Part shown: positions 41,417 to 50,360 of the stretch, piece by piece | How the letters are laid out: the number at the start of each line of letters is the position of its first letter | Numbering within the stretch: the stretch's first letter is position 1 | Source: Streptomyces hawaiiensis | GTDB lineage: Bacteria > Actinomycetota > Actinomycetes > Streptomycetales > Streptomycetaceae | Direction of reading: 5' to 3' | NCBI RefSeq assembly: GCF_004803895.1 | Contig: NZ_CP021978.1 | Location: 1,860,001 to 1,924,000, forward strand | Length of the DNA stretch: 64,000 nt | The notes under the pieces: model-generated | Told to the model about the DNA's origin: nothing | The model's database searches: none | The model's input: the letters and a program-made list of their open reading frames with translations, nothing else | Translations under genes and position numbers: made by a program

Positions 41417-42052
41417 TCAGGCCGCCGGGACCTGGGCCCCGACCATCCGCAGCACGAGGTCGGCGTACAGCTCGCCGACCTGCTCCGGCGTACGGGGCCC
41501 GTCGACGTTGAACCACCGCGCCACGTCGATGCAGAGCGACAGCACGGCCAGCGTCGTGCCGTGCACGTCGATGACCTCGAACTCGCCCGACCGCGCGCCC
41601 TCCTCGATGATCCCGCGCACCTCGCCGTCGACCTTGCGGCGCAGCGCGAGGATCTCGGCGCGGGCGTCGGGCCCGAGCGATTCGAGTTCGTACTGCACGA
41701 CCCGCGCGGTGGTACGCCCGCCCGCGTGCCAGCGCACGAAGGAGCTCACCGCGTCGGCGAGCCGCTCGGTGGGGCTGCCCTCGCGGCGGGCCGCCGTCCG
41801 CAGGATCTCCAGGGCCTTCTCGTGCCCGATCCTGCTGATGCGGTGCAGCAGCTCTTCCTTGGTCTTGTAGTGGATGTAGAGCGCGGCCGGGCTCATCCCG
41901 GCGCGGCCCGCGATGTCACGGGTCGTCGTGGCGTGGTAGCCACGCTCGGCGAAGGCCTCCACCGCGGCGACCAGCAGCCGCCGCGCCGCGTCGGGCGTGA
42001 CCTCGCCCCACGCCTGCGCCTCGCCGCCGGCCGTCTCCTCCGCCGTACTCAT
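41417..42052 (-). CDS. TetR family regulator
   Basis: A 211-residue TetR protein; helix-turn-helix in ARRLLVAAVEAFAERGYHATTTRDIAGRAGMSPAALYIHYKTKEELL (about residues 20-65), followed by a fatty-acyl-type C-terminal domain (MVQYELESLGPDARAEI-like). The upstream sequence CTAAGCGCTCGCTCAC (read on the minus strand, 42098-42113) resembles the operator of the neighbouring MaoC gene, so autoregulation and MaoC control are inferred. Confidence 0.9.
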   Translation of the reverse strand: MSTAEETAGGEAQAWGEVTPDAARRLLVAAVEAFAERGYHATTTRDIAGRAGMSPAALYIHYKTKEELLHRISRIGHEKALEILRTAARREGSPTERLADAVSSFVRWHAGGRTTARVVQYELESLGPDARAEILALRRKVDGEVRGIIEEGARSGEFEVIDVHGTTLAVLSLCIDVARWFNVDGPRTPEQVGELYADLVLRMVGAQVPAA

Positions 42053-42097
42053 CGATCGCCCCTCTCCACTGGCAGGAGCAACACCATACCGCCGAAG

Positions 42098-42113
42098 GTG
42101 AGCGAGCGCTTAG
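42098..42113. promoter_or_regulatory. Operator-like repeat upstream of TetR gene
   Basis: On the minus strand CTAAGCGCTCGCTCAC, matching 12 of 16 positions of the MaoC operator CTAAGCAGTCGCTTAG. It lies 46-61 bases upstream of the TetR start codon. Confidence 0.6.
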
Positions 42114-42122
42114 TGTGGCCGC

Positions 42123-42368
42123 TCAGCGCTTCTCGAAGGGGGCGTACGAAGGGACCGCCCCCTCCTGCCGGTCCCGGATCACCTTGGCCAGGGTGAAGGA
42201 GGAGGTGACCAGGTACAGGACGGCGATGGCGAGGAAGGCCCGCACCCAGGCGTCGGCGCTCAGCTGGTAGATGCCGATGGCGGTGGCCGCCATGGCGACG
42301 GCGAAGGAGGCGACGGCCTGGCCGTAGAAGGCGGCCGTGTTCTGCTGCTTGCCCGGTGTGTCACTCAT
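42123..42368 (-). CDS. YiaA/YiaB-type small membrane protein
   Basis: An 81-residue protein with two hydrophobic helices (YGQAVASFAVAMAATAIGIYQL and RAFLAIAVLYLVTSSFTLAKVI) and a charged C-terminal tail, matching the two-helix YiaAB domain. ATG at 42368 has GATGCT seven bases upstream and no ribosome site. Role unknown. Confidence 0.8.
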   Translation of the reverse strand: MSDTPGKQQNTAAFYGQAVASFAVAMAATAIGIYQLSADAWVRAFLAIAVLYLVTSSFTLAKVIRDRQEGAVPSYAPFEKR

Positions 42369-42428
42369 GGGGGAAAGCATCGGCGGACGTGGCCCGCGCC
42401 ACATCCGCCGAAGTACTCAGACGCGTAC

Positions 42429-43583
42429 TCAGAACGCCGAGACCCCCGTCAGCGCCCGCCCGATGACCAGCTTCTGGATCTGGCTGGTGCCCTCGTAGAG
42501 GGTCATCACGCGGGCGTCACGCAGCAGCTTGCCCGCCGGGTACTCGTCGATGTACCCGTAGCCGCCGAAGACCTGGAGCGCGTTGTTCGCGGCACGGACG
42601 GCGGCCTCCGAGGCGAACAGCTTGGCCTTGGACGACTCGACGGCGAAGGGCTGCCCCCGGTCGATCAGGTCGGCGACCCGCCAGGTCAGCAGCCGGGCGG
42701 CGTCGACGTCCAGGGCGATGTCGCTGAGCAGCTCCTGGACGAGCTGGTGGTGGGCGATGGTCCTGCCGAACTGCTCGCGCTCCCCGGCGTACCGCACGGC
42801 GACGTCGAGGGCGGCCTGAGCTATGCCGACGCAGCCCGCGGCGACCGACATCCGGCCCTTGGCGAGAGCCGACATGGCGATCGAGAAGCCCTTGCCCTCC
42901 TCCCCGAGCAGGGCGGAGGCCGGTACGCGCACGTCCTGCAGGGCGAGTTCGGCGGTGGCCTGGCCGCGCAGCCCGAGCTTGCCGTGGATGGTGCGGCGGG
43001 TCAGGCCGGGGGCGTCGGCGGGGACGAGGAAGGCGGAGACGCCCTTGTGGCCGGGTGCGTCCGTGGAGCGGGCGAAGAGCAGGACGACGTCGGCCCAGGT
43101 GCCGTTGGTGATGAACATCTTGGTGCCGTTGAGGACGTAGTCGTCGCCGTCCCGTACCGCCCGGGTCGCCAGGTTGCCCGCGTCCGAGCCGGTGCCCGGC
43201 TCGGTCAGACCGAAGCAGCCGACCGACGCGCCGGAGGTCAGTCCGGGCAGCCAGCGCCGCTTCTGCTCCTCGCTCCCGAAGGCGGCGACGGTCTTGGCCA
43301 CGAGCCCGAGGGAGACGGAGACGATGCCGCGCACGGACGAGTCGCCCCGGCCCAGTTCCTCCGTGACCAGGCAGTACGCCAGATGGTCGCCGCCGGAGCC
43401 GCCGTACTCCTCGTCGATCGTCAGACCCAGGAAGCCGACCTCGCCGAGCTTCTCGACGATCGCCCGGTCGACCTCTTCGGCGCGGTCCCAGGCGACGACG
43501 TGCGGGGTGATCTCGCGCTCCACGAAGTCCCGCGCGAGCTGCCGGACCGCGCTCTGCTCCTCACTGAGCTCCAGATTCACCAC
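42429..43583 (-). CDS. Acyl-CoA dehydrogenase
   Basis: A 384-residue flavoprotein: GLTEPGTGSDAGN (FAD/substrate motif), catalytic Glu in VMTLYEGTSQIQKLVIGR, and the conserved FGGYGYIDEYPAGKLLRDAR. Standard length for short/branched-chain ACADs. GTG start at 43583 (or 43580). Divergent from a TetR gene with a shared 19-base operator between them, so acyl-CoA-responsive repression is likely. Confidence 0.95.
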   Translation of the reverse strand: MVNLELSEEQSAVRQLARDFVEREITPHVVAWDRAEEVDRAIVEKLGEVGFLGLTIDEEYGGSGGDHLAYCLVTEELGRGDSSVRGIVSVSLGLVAKTVAAFGSEEQKRRWLPGLTSGASVGCFGLTEPGTGSDAGNLATRAVRDGDDYVLNGTKMFITNGTWADVVLLFARSTDAPGHKGVSAFLVPADAPGLTRRTIHGKLGLRGQATAELALQDVRVPASALLGEEGKGFSIAMSALAKGRMSVAAGCVGIAQAALDVAVRYAGEREQFGRTIAHHQLVQELLSDIALDVDAARLLTWRVADLIDRGQPFAVESSKAKLFASEAAVRAANNALQVFGGYGYIDEYPAGKLLRDARVMTLYEGTSQIQKLVIGRALTGVSAF

Positions 43584-43611
43584 AGGTCACCCCATTGAAA
43601 GCCGTACATTT

Positions 43612-43630
43612 AAATTAGCACTGCTAGTTT
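43612..43630. promoter_or_regulatory. TetR operator between acyl-CoA dehydrogenase and tetR
   Basis: AAATTAGCACTGCTAGTTT, 9-base arms around one central base with a single mismatched pair. It lies 29-47 bases upstream of the dehydrogenase start and just before the tetR promoter. It closely resembles the site at 50275-50293. Confidence 0.75.
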
Positions 43631-43656
43631 CTCTGTGCAGCCCTACTATGTGCGCC

Positions 43657-44298
43657 ATGGCCCGACCGCGCAAGCCCTTGCTCAGCACCGACCGGATCGT
43701 CGAGACGGCCCGCGCGCTCGTGGACGCGGAGGGTCTGGCCGCCGTCTCCACACGGCGGCTGGCCGCCGAACTGGGGGTCAGCGGGCCCTCGCTGTACAAC
43801 CACTTCCGCACCAAGGACGAGATCCTGGAGGCGGTCGCCGACTCGGTGAGCGGCCAGGTGGACCTGTCGATGTTCCAGGACGGCCGGGACTGGCGGACCG
43901 CGCTGCACGACTGGGCCGTCTCCTACCGGGCCGCGTTGCGCGACCACCCGAACATCGTCCCGGTGCTGGCCCGCGGCCCCGGCCGCCGCCCGGCCGGACT
44001 GCGCCTCGCGGACGCCGTCTACGGCGCGATGGTCGCCGCGGGCTGGCCGCCGGCGCAGGCCACGTCCATCGGCGCGCTGATGCGCTACTTCGTGATGGGC
44101 TCCGCGCTCGGCTCCTTCGCCGGGGGCTTCGTGGACGACGCGAGCGCCTACGACCCCGCCGACTACCCGCATCTCCAGCAGGCCCACCTCCTCGCCGAGC
44201 AGCAGGAGAAGATCGACGAGCGCGCCTTCGAGACCGGGCTGACGGCCCTGCTGGACGGACTGGCGCAGCAGTACGAACAGGTGCGCCGCACGGCGTAG
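43657..44298 (+). CDS. TetR family regulator
   Basis: A 213-residue TetR protein starting MARPRKPLLSTDRIVETARA; helix-turn-helix VSTRRLAAELGVSGPSLYNHFRTKDEIL. The C-terminal part has a TetR_C-like core (TALHDWAVSYRAALRDHPN, IGALMRYFVMGSALGSFAGGF). TACTAT lies seven bases before the ATG, so the mRNA is probably leaderless. Presumed to repress the divergent acyl-CoA dehydrogenase and itself. Confidence 0.92.
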   Translation: MARPRKPLLSTDRIVETARALVDAEGLAAVSTRRLAAELGVSGPSLYNHFRTKDEILEAVADSVSGQVDLSMFQDGRDWRTALHDWAVSYRAALRDHPNIVPVLARGPGRRPAGLRLADAVYGAMVAAGWPPAQATSIGALMRYFVMGSALGSFAGGFVDDASAYDPADYPHLQQAHLLAEQQEKIDERAFETGLTALLDGLAQQYEQVRRTA

Positions 44299-44344
44299 CG
44301 ATACTTCGGCGGGGACCGAACCGTCCGTGTTCCATGCTGGAGGC

Positions 44345-45055
44345 ATGACGACGAGGGACCCGCAGGCCACGGCCCTGGCCCGGCTCGCCGCGCTGTTCGC
44401 GGACGAGACCCGGGCCGCGTGCCTGCTGGCGCTGCTGGACGGACGGGCCTGGACCGCGAGCGAGCTGGCGCGGCACGCGGGGGTCGCCGCGTCGACGCTG
44501 AGCGAGCACCTGGGCCGGCTCGTCGCGGGCGGGCTGCTCGCCGAGGAGCGGCAGGGCCGGCACCGGTACGTCCGGCTCGCCGACGCCCGCGTCGCGCAGC
44601 TGGTGGAGGACCTGGCCGCCCAGGTCTCGCCGGGCACGGCCGTACGGCCGCGGAATCTGCGGGAGTCGAGCGCCGGCTCGGCGATGGCCCGGGGACGCAC
44701 CTGCTACGACCATCTCGCCGGGCGGCTCGGCATCGCGGTCACCGACGCGCTGACGACCCGCGGGCTGCTGCAGCAGGAGAGGGGGTTCGCGCTCACCGAC
44801 GCCGGACTGGCCTGGTTCGAGGCGGCCGGGATCGGCCTCGAACGGCGGGGCCGGCGTCCGCTGGTCCGGGCCTGTCTCGACTGGACCGAACGCCGTCCTC
44901 ATCTCGCGGGCGTGGCGGGCGCGGCCCTGTGCCGGCACGCCCTGGACGCGGGGTGGTGCGTGCGCATCGGCTCGGAGCGGGCCGTGAAGGTGACGGCGGC
45001 CGGTGAACGCGCCCTCCTCGATCTGCTGGGCGTGGAGGCGGCGGCGCTGCGCTGA
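44345..45055 (+). CDS. ArsR/winged-helix family regulator
   Basis: A 236-residue protein with an N-terminal ArsR-like winged helix (LARLAALFADETRAACLLALLDGRAWTASELARHAGVAASTLSEHLGRLVAGGLLAEERQGRHRYVRL) and a longer C-terminal domain ending LDLLGVEAAALR. The usual ArsR metal-binding Cys box is absent (no ELCVC-like motif), so it is not an arsenic sensor. ATG at 44345 has GGAGG nearby. Possibly controls the EamA transporter downstream. Confidence 0.87.
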   Translation: MTTRDPQATALARLAALFADETRAACLLALLDGRAWTASELARHAGVAASTLSEHLGRLVAGGLLAEERQGRHRYVRLADARVAQLVEDLAAQVSPGTAVRPRNLRESSAGSAMARGRTCYDHLAGRLGIAVTDALTTRGLLQQERGFALTDAGLAWFEAAGIGLERRGRRPLVRACLDWTERRPHLAGVAGAALCRHALDAGWCVRIGSERAVKVTAAGERALLDLLGVEAAALR

Positions 45056-45197
45056 GGCCGTCTGCGGCCCGCTCGGGTGGCTGAACGGCGCAGTCCCTCC
45101 CCGCGGACCTGATCCGAACGACAGGCCCTGGCCGCGTCCGGTGCCCCGTCCGAAATACGCGAGCTTCCGGGTCCCTCCCCCACCTAGCCTCAGGAGC

Positions 45198-46169
45198 ATG
45201 ATGTCGAACACCTCCCCCTCCCGTCCCGCCCGCCGGGCGGAACTGCTGGCCGCCGGTGCGGCTGCGGTCACCGTCGTGCTGTGGGCGTCCGCCTTCGTCT
45301 CGATCCGCAGCGCGGGTGACGCGTACTCGCCGGGCGCGCTGGCGCTCGGGCGGCTGCTGGCCGGAGCGCTGACGCTGGGGGCGATCTGCCTGCTGCGGCG
45401 GGAGGGGGTGCCGCCACGCTCGGCCTGGCGCGGGATCGCGATATCGGGGCTGCTGTGGTTCGGCTTCTACATGGTCGCCCTCAACTGGGGCGAGCAGCAG
45501 GTCGACGCCGGCACGGCCGCCCTGGTCGTGAACACCGGGCCGATCCTCATCGCGCTGCTCGGTTCCCGGCTGCTCGGCGACCCGATGCCGCCGCGGCTGC
45601 TGGCGGGGATGGCGGTGTCGTTCGCCGGTGCGGTGACCGTGGGGTTGTCGATGTCCGGCGAGGGCGGTTCCTCGATGCTCGGGGTGGCGTTGTGCCTGCT
45701 GGCGGCCATCGCGTACGCCGGTGGTGTCGTGGCGCAGAAGCCGGCGCTGGGCACGGCCAGCCCGTTGCAGGTGACGACGTACGGCTGCCTGGTCGGCGCG
45801 GTGCTGTGCCTGCCGTTCGCGGGGCAGCTCGTCCAGGAGGCCGCCGACGCTCCGGCCTCCGCGACGCTGAACATGGTCTACCTGGGCGTCTTCCCGACCG
45901 CCCTCGCCTTCACCACGTGGGCGTACGCGCTGTCCCGGACGACCGCGAGCCGGATGGGCGCGACGACGTACGCGGCGCCCGCGCTGGTCGTCCTGATGTC
46001 CTGGCTGTTCCTGGGCGAGGTGCCCGGGCTGCTCACGCTGGTGGGCGGTGTGCTGTGCCTGGCGGGTGTGGCGGTGTCCCGGTCGCGGCCGCGGGCGGCG
46101 GCTCGGGCCGGGGCTCCGGGAGCGGTTCCGGAGCCCCGGCCCGAAGAGGCCACGGACTCAGCTCGCTGA
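45198..46169 (+). CDS. EamA family transporter
   Basis: A 323-residue protein with ten hydrophobic helices in two EamA repeats (AVTVVLWASAFVSIRSAGD; LVVNTGPILIALLGSRLLGD; LAFTTWAYALSRTTASRMGATTY; VVLMSWLFLGEVPGLLTLVGG). TAGCCT lies seven bases before ATG 45198, consistent with a leaderless mRNA; AGGAG would serve ATG 45201. Metabolite export, substrate unknown. Its end overlaps the convergent MFS gene by 12 bases. Confidence 0.9.
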   Translation: MMSNTSPSRPARRAELLAAGAAAVTVVLWASAFVSIRSAGDAYSPGALALGRLLAGALTLGAICLLRREGVPPRSAWRGIAISGLLWFGFYMVALNWGEQQVDAGTAALVVNTGPILIALLGSRLLGDPMPPRLLAGMAVSFAGAVTVGLSMSGEGGSSMLGVALCLLAAIAYAGGVVAQKPALGTASPLQVTTYGCLVGAVLCLPFAGQLVQEAADAPASATLNMVYLGVFPTALAFTTWAYALSRTTASRMGATTYAAPALVVLMSWLFLGEVPGLLTLVGGVLCLAGVAVSRSRPRAAARAGAPGAVPEPRPEEATDSAR

Positions 46170-47525
46170 CTCGGCCTCCGCCTCGGCCTCGGGCGCGCTC
46201 TCCGCTTCCGCCCTACGCGCCCGGTCCGCGAGGACCTTGATGGAGACCAGGGCGATCACCGAGAGCGCGATGATGTAGCCGGACACGGCCATGGACGTGC
46301 CGGTCGCCTCCAGCAGCAGCACCATGACGAAGGGGGCGAGCCCGCCGCCGGCGACGGCCGCGATCTGGTAGCCGAGGGAGGCGCCGGTGTAGCGCATCTC
46401 GGGCGTGAACAGCTCGGCGAACAGGGCGGCCTGGGGGCCGTACATGATGCTCAGGAAGCAGCTGGCGACGAACGTGCCGACCGCGAGCCACAGCAGCGAG
46501 CCGGTGTCGATCAGCAGAAAGAGCGGTACGGCCCACAGGGCGATGCCGGCCGCGCCGAAGGCGTAGATCCGGATGCGGCCGATGCGGTCGGAGAGCGCGG
46601 CGGCGGCCGGGATCAGCACGAGCTGGGTGAGGCTGACGCAGAGCGAGACGGTGAGCACCGCGCCCTTGTCCATGTCCAGCTCGCGGGTCGTGTAGTCGAG
46701 GACGCCGGTGATGAGGATGTAGAAGGTGGCGGTGTTCACGGCGAAGGAGCCGCCGGCCAGGAAGACCGTGCCCAGGTGGCCGCGCATGATCGTGCGCAGC
46801 GGCGAGTTCTGCTCGGACTTCTCCTTCTCGCCGAGCGCCCGTTCGGCCTCCCGGAACGCCGGGGTCTCCTCGACGCGGGTGTGGATGTACCAGGCGAGGA
46901 CGAGGACCAGCAGGCCGGCCAGGAACGGCACGCGCCAGGCCCAGGCCGCGAACGCCGAGTCAGTGGTGAGGGCGCCGGCCAGCAGGAAGACGGTGTTGGC
47001 GGTGACCACGCCGATGGGGACGCCGAGCTGGACGACGCTGCCGTAGACACCGCGCTTGCCCTCGGGGGCGTACTCGGTGGCCAGGAGCATCGCGCCGCCC
47101 CACTGCGCGCCGACGGCGACGCCCTGGGCGACGCGGAGCAGGACGAGCAGGATCGGGGCGGCCACGCCGATCGTGTCGTACGTGGGCAGCAGGCCGATGC
47201 CGGTGGTGGCCACGCCCATCAGGGTGAGCGCGAGGACGAGCATCGGCTTGCGGCCGCGCTTGTCGCCGAGGTGGCCCGCGACGATGCCACCGATGGGCCG
47301 GGCGAGGAAGCCGACGGCGAAGGTGGCGAACGAGGCGAGGACGCCTGCCGTGGAGCTGCCGGCGGGGAAGTAGAGATCGCCGAGCACGAGGGCGGCGGCG
47401 ATGCCGAAGACGAAGTAGTCGTACCACTCGACGGCCGAGGCGAGCGCCGCCGCGGTGGCCACCTTGCGGCGGTTGCCGACGGCGGGCGTGGTCGTGACGG
47501 GCTGAGCGGAAGGTGCTGTGTCCAT
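46158..47525 (-). CDS. MFS transporter, metabolite:H+ symporter type
   Basis: A 455-residue protein with 12 helices. VEWYDYFVFG and GHLGDKRGRKPMLVLALTLMG are the MHS-subfamily motifs (as in ProP, KgtP, ShiA). The C-terminal tail is a run of Ala-Glu-Ser repeats. It likely imports an organic acid. ATG at 47525 is chosen; a GTG nine bases upstream is possible. Operator D at 47587-47608 precedes it. Confidence 0.92.
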   Translation of the reverse strand: MDTAPSAQPVTTTPAVGNRRKVATAAALASAVEWYDYFVFGIAAALVLGDLYFPAGSSTAGVLASFATFAVGFLARPIGGIVAGHLGDKRGRKPMLVLALTLMGVATTGIGLLPTYDTIGVAAPILLVLLRVAQGVAVGAQWGGAMLLATEYAPEGKRGVYGSVVQLGVPIGVVTANTVFLLAGALTTDSAFAAWAWRVPFLAGLLVLVLAWYIHTRVEETPAFREAERALGEKEKSEQNSPLRTIMRGHLGTVFLAGGSFAVNTATFYILITGVLDYTTRELDMDKGAVLTVSLCVSLTQLVLIPAAAALSDRIGRIRIYAFGAAGIALWAVPLFLLIDTGSLLWLAVGTFVASCFLSIMYGPQAALFAELFTPEMRYTGASLGYQIAAVAGGGLAPFVMVLLLEATGTSMAVSGYIIALSVIALVSIKVLADRARRAEAESAPEAEAEAESAS

Positions 47526-47586
47526 GCGGTGCACGCTCCGGGGGGTGCGGGGGACGGAACGGGGGGTGGCTTGAGTTCCGGGGAAC

Positions 47587-47608
47587 GTACTGACCGGACG
47601 GTATGTAC
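47587..47608. promoter_or_regulatory. TetR-type operator, CATACCGnCCGGT class (site D)
   Basis: On the minus strand it reads GTACATACCGTCCGGTCAGT followed by AC, with GTAC at both ends. It is 62 bases upstream of the MFS gene and matches site B (ACATACCGACCGGTTAGT) in 16 of 18 positions. Confidence 0.6.
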
Positions 47609-47690
47609 GTCAACGGATCACGCACCAGGACTTTTGCCTGTACTGGGCATCGACTAGGGGGCATCCACCGCGGATCCGGGCATGCCGACG

Positions 47691-47717
47691 GCCCCGGCCT
47701 CGCGAGGAGGCCGGGGC
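47691..47717 (-). terminator. Terminator of alcohol dehydrogenase gene
   Basis: Perfect 11-base arms GCCCCGGCCTC and GAGGCCGGGGC around GCGAG, 16 bases beyond the dehydrogenase stop. Confidence 0.8.
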
Positions 47718-47732
47718 ACCGGGAAGATCGGG

Positions 47733-48815
47733 CTAGAAGACGACCAGTGACCGGCCGCCCTTGCCCGCCAGCATGTTCTCGAAGGCCGCCGGGATGCCGT
47801 CCAGGGAGATGCGTTCCGTCACCAGTGCGCTCAGGTCGAGGCGGCCCGCCCGGATGTGTTCGGCCAGGACCGGGAGGTCCTGAGCCGGGTCGGAGTTGCC
47901 GTAGACGCAGCCGGAGAGGGTGCGGCCCCAGTGGAAGATCTCCAGGGCGTTGAAGGTGACCTGCTGGTCCTTGCCGCCGATGCCGACGACCGTGGTGCGG
48001 CCGCCGCGGCGGGTGGAGTCCCAGGCCGCGCGGATGCTGACCGCGCGGCCCGCGCACTCCACGGCGACGTCGACACCCTGCTTGCCGGTGAGGCCGCGGA
48101 TCTCGCGGGCCGTGGCGTCGGAGGCGACGACGTAGTCGGTGGCGCCGGCCGCCCTGGCCAGCTCCTCCTTCCCGGCCGACACGTCCACCGCGACGATCTT
48201 CGAGGCGCCCGCGATCCGGGCGGCCTGGAGGGCGGCGAGGCCCACTCCCCCGACGCCGAACACCGCGACCGTCTCGCCCTGCCGGACGCGGGCCGAGTGG
48301 TGGACGGCGCCGTAGCCGGTGAGGACCGCGCAGCCGAGCAGGGCCGCGTCGGTGAGCGGGACGCCGTCCGGGACGGGCAGGACGCAGGAGGCGGAGACGA
48401 CCGTCTCCTCGGCGAACGCGGCGACGTTCAGGCCGGGATGGAGGTCGATCCCCTCGGTGGTACGGGCGTAGACGTCGGCGGCACCGCCCAGGGCGTTGGC
48501 GCACAGCCAGACCTCGCCGAGCGAGCAGGCGTGGCAGGCGCCGCAGGACGGGGCCCAGTTGAGGACGACGCCGTCGCCCGGTGCGATGTGAGCGACGCCC
48601 TCGCCGACGGCGACGACCGTGCCGGCGCCCTCGTGGCCGAGGACGGCGGGGACGGGCACCCGCATGGTGCCGTCGGACAGGGACAGGTCGGAGTGGCATA
48701 CCCCGGCGGCGGCGAGCCGGACGCGGACCTGGCCGGGTCCGGGGTCGGGCAGGTCGATGCCGGTGATCTCCAGCGGGGAGCCGACGGCGGGCAGGACGGC
48801 GGCGCGGACAGCCAT
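47733..48815 (-). CDS. Zinc-dependent alcohol dehydrogenase
   Basis: A 360-residue MDR enzyme: catalytic zinc Cys/His in GVCHSDLSLSDG and LGHEGAGTV, structural Cys in SCGACHACSLGEVWLC, Rossmann motif VFGVGGVGLAAL. It is close to the S-(hydroxymethyl)mycothiol/aryl-alcohol dehydrogenase class III group. It follows the aldehyde dehydrogenase gene (31 bases between) on the same strand, so an alcohol would be oxidised through aldehyde to acid. Confidence 0.92.
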   Translation of the reverse strand: MAVRAAVLPAVGSPLEITGIDLPDPGPGQVRVRLAAAGVCHSDLSLSDGTMRVPVPAVLGHEGAGTVVAVGEGVAHIAPGDGVVLNWAPSCGACHACSLGEVWLCANALGGAADVYARTTEGIDLHPGLNVAAFAEETVVSASCVLPVPDGVPLTDAALLGCAVLTGYGAVHHSARVRQGETVAVFGVGGVGLAALQAARIAGASKIVAVDVSAGKEELARAAGATDYVVASDATAREIRGLTGKQGVDVAVECAGRAVSIRAAWDSTRRGGRTTVVGIGGKDQQVTFNALEIFHWGRTLSGCVYGNSDPAQDLPVLAEHIRAGRLDLSALVTERISLDGIPAAFENMLAGKGGRSLVVF

Positions 48816-48846
48816 GACGGAAGGGACTCCCTGACTCGAACGGGGT

Positions 48847-50235
48847 CTAGAACTGGAGGGACTTGGTCTGGAGGTACTCGGCCAGGCCGTGCACGCCGAG
48901 TTCGCGGCCGACGCCGGACTGCTTGTAGCCGCCGAAGGGGGCGAGCGGGTTGAAGCGGCCGCCGTTGATATCGACCTGGCCTGTCTCCATCCGGCGCGCG
49001 AAGGCCACCGCCTCGGCCTCGTCCCCGGCCCAGACGGCGCCGGCCAGGCCGTAGACCGTGCCGTTGGCGATGCGCAGGGCGTCCTCCTCGTCCTCGTACC
49101 TCAGGATCGACAGGACCGGGCCGAAGATCTCCTCCTGCGCGATGGTCATGTCCTCGGTGACGTCGGCGAAGACGGTCGGGCTGACGAAGTAGCCCTGCTC
49201 GCGCGGGGCTTCGGGGCCGCCGGCGACCAGGCGGGCGCCCTCGGCGACGCCCTTCTCGATGTAGCCGCGCACCCGGTCCCGCTGCCCCGCGTTGACGACC
49301 GGGCCGATGCGGTCGCCGTACTTGGCGGCGGCCTCCGCGGCGAGCCCGACCGCCTCGTCGTACTGGTCGCGGTGGACCAGCATCCGCGTCCAGGCGCTGC
49401 ACGTCTGCCCGGAGTTGGACATGACGTTGGCGACGCCGACGTTGACCGCCTTGGCCAGGTCGGCGGTCGGGAGGATGACGTTGGCGGACTTGCCGCCCAG
49501 TTCGAGGGCGACCTTCTTGACCTGCCCGGCGGCGATCGCGGCGATCTGCCGGCCCACGGCGGTGGAGCCGGTGAAGGACACCAGGTCGACGCCGGGGTGC
49601 TCGGCGAGGGCCTGGCCGGCGACCGGGCCGAGACCGGTGACCAGGTTGAAGACGCCCGCCGGGAGCCCGGCCTCGTGCACCGCGCCGGCGAAGAGGCGGG
49701 CGACCAGAGGGGTGTCCTCGGCGGGCTTCACCACGACCGTGCAGCCGGCCGCCAGGGCCGGGGCGACCTTGGCGACGATCTGGTGCAGCGGGTAGTTCCA
49801 GGGCGTGATGGCGGCCACGACACCGACCGGCTCCTGGTGCACGACCGAGTTGCCGGTCTTCTCCTCGAAGGCGTAGGCCGCCGCCAGCTCGGCGTACGAG
49901 CCGGCCACCGCGATCGGCACGCCCGCGTGGACGGCCTGCGAGAACTTCAGCGGCGAGCCGAGTTCGGCCGTGACGGTCTCGGCGATCTCGTCCGCGCGCG
50001 CCACGAGCACGTCCCGCAGGGCGGACAGACGCGCCGCGCGCTCGGCGGGCGGGGTCGCGGCCCACTCCGGCAGGGCGGCGCGAGCGGCGCGTACGGCGCA
50101 GTCGACGTCTTCGGCGGTGCCCGCGGGAACCGTGCCGATGACCTGCTCGTCGACCGGGTTCACGACCTCGATCACGTCCTGGCCGGCGGCGGGGCGCCAG
50201 GCACCCTGGATGTACATGCCGTCGTGTGCCTTCAT
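48847..50235 (-). CDS. Aldehyde dehydrogenase family protein
   Basis: A 462-residue NAD(P)-dependent aldehyde dehydrogenase. NPWNYP-like [22 protein letters not shown], catalytic Glu in [11 protein letters not shown] and catalytic Cys in [18 protein letters not shown] at 50235 has GGAGGAAG upstream; the longer frame is rejected. Cotranscribed with the zinc alcohol dehydrogenase. A TetR-type palindrome lies 40 bases upstream. Confidence 0.95.
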   Translation of the reverse strand: MKAHDGMYIQGAWRPAAGQDVIEVVNPVDEQVIGTVPAGTAEDVDCAVRAARAALPEWAATPPAERAARLSALRDVLVARADEIAETVTAELGSPLKFSQAVHAGVPIAVAGSYAELAAAYAFEEKTGNSVVHQEPVGVVAAITPWNYPLHQIVAKVAPALAAGCTVVVKPAEDTPLVARLFAGAVHEAGLPAGVFNLVTGLGPVAGQALAEHPGVDLVSFTGSTAVGRQIAAIAAGQVKKVALELGGKSANVILPTADLAKAVNVGVANVMSNSGQTCSAWTRMLVHRDQYDEAVGLAAEAAAKYGDRIGPVVNAGQRDRVRGYIEKGVAEGARLVAGGPEAPREQGYFVSPTVFADVTEDMTIAQEEIFGPVLSILRYEDEEDALRIANGTVYGLAGAVWAGDEAEAVAFARRMETGQVDINGGRFNPLAPFGGYKQSGVGRELGVHGLAEYLQTKSLQF

Positions 50236-50274
50236 CGCGCTTCCTCCGGGGCGGGGCGTCATCGTCCGGAACAT

Positions 50275-50293
50275 AAACTAGCGGCGATAGTTT
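50275..50293. promoter_or_regulatory. TetR-type operator upstream of aldehyde dehydrogenase
   Basis: AAACTAGCGGCGATAGTTT: arms AAACTA and TAGTTT are perfect, the inner positions are nearly so. It differs from AAATTAGCACTGCTAGTTT (43612-43630) at only four positions, and its layout is the same. Confidence 0.65.
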
Positions 50294-50360
50294 TCCGGCG
50301 CCAGACGTCCCGGGGTCCGGGTCGTCACAGCACGGCCTGTTCGCCCTGGTGTGCGGCTCC

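Noticed and set aside
44345-45055. Arsenic or metal-sensing ArsR
   Set aside because: The winged helix is present but the metal-binding cysteine box is missing and no metal-resistance genes adjoin.
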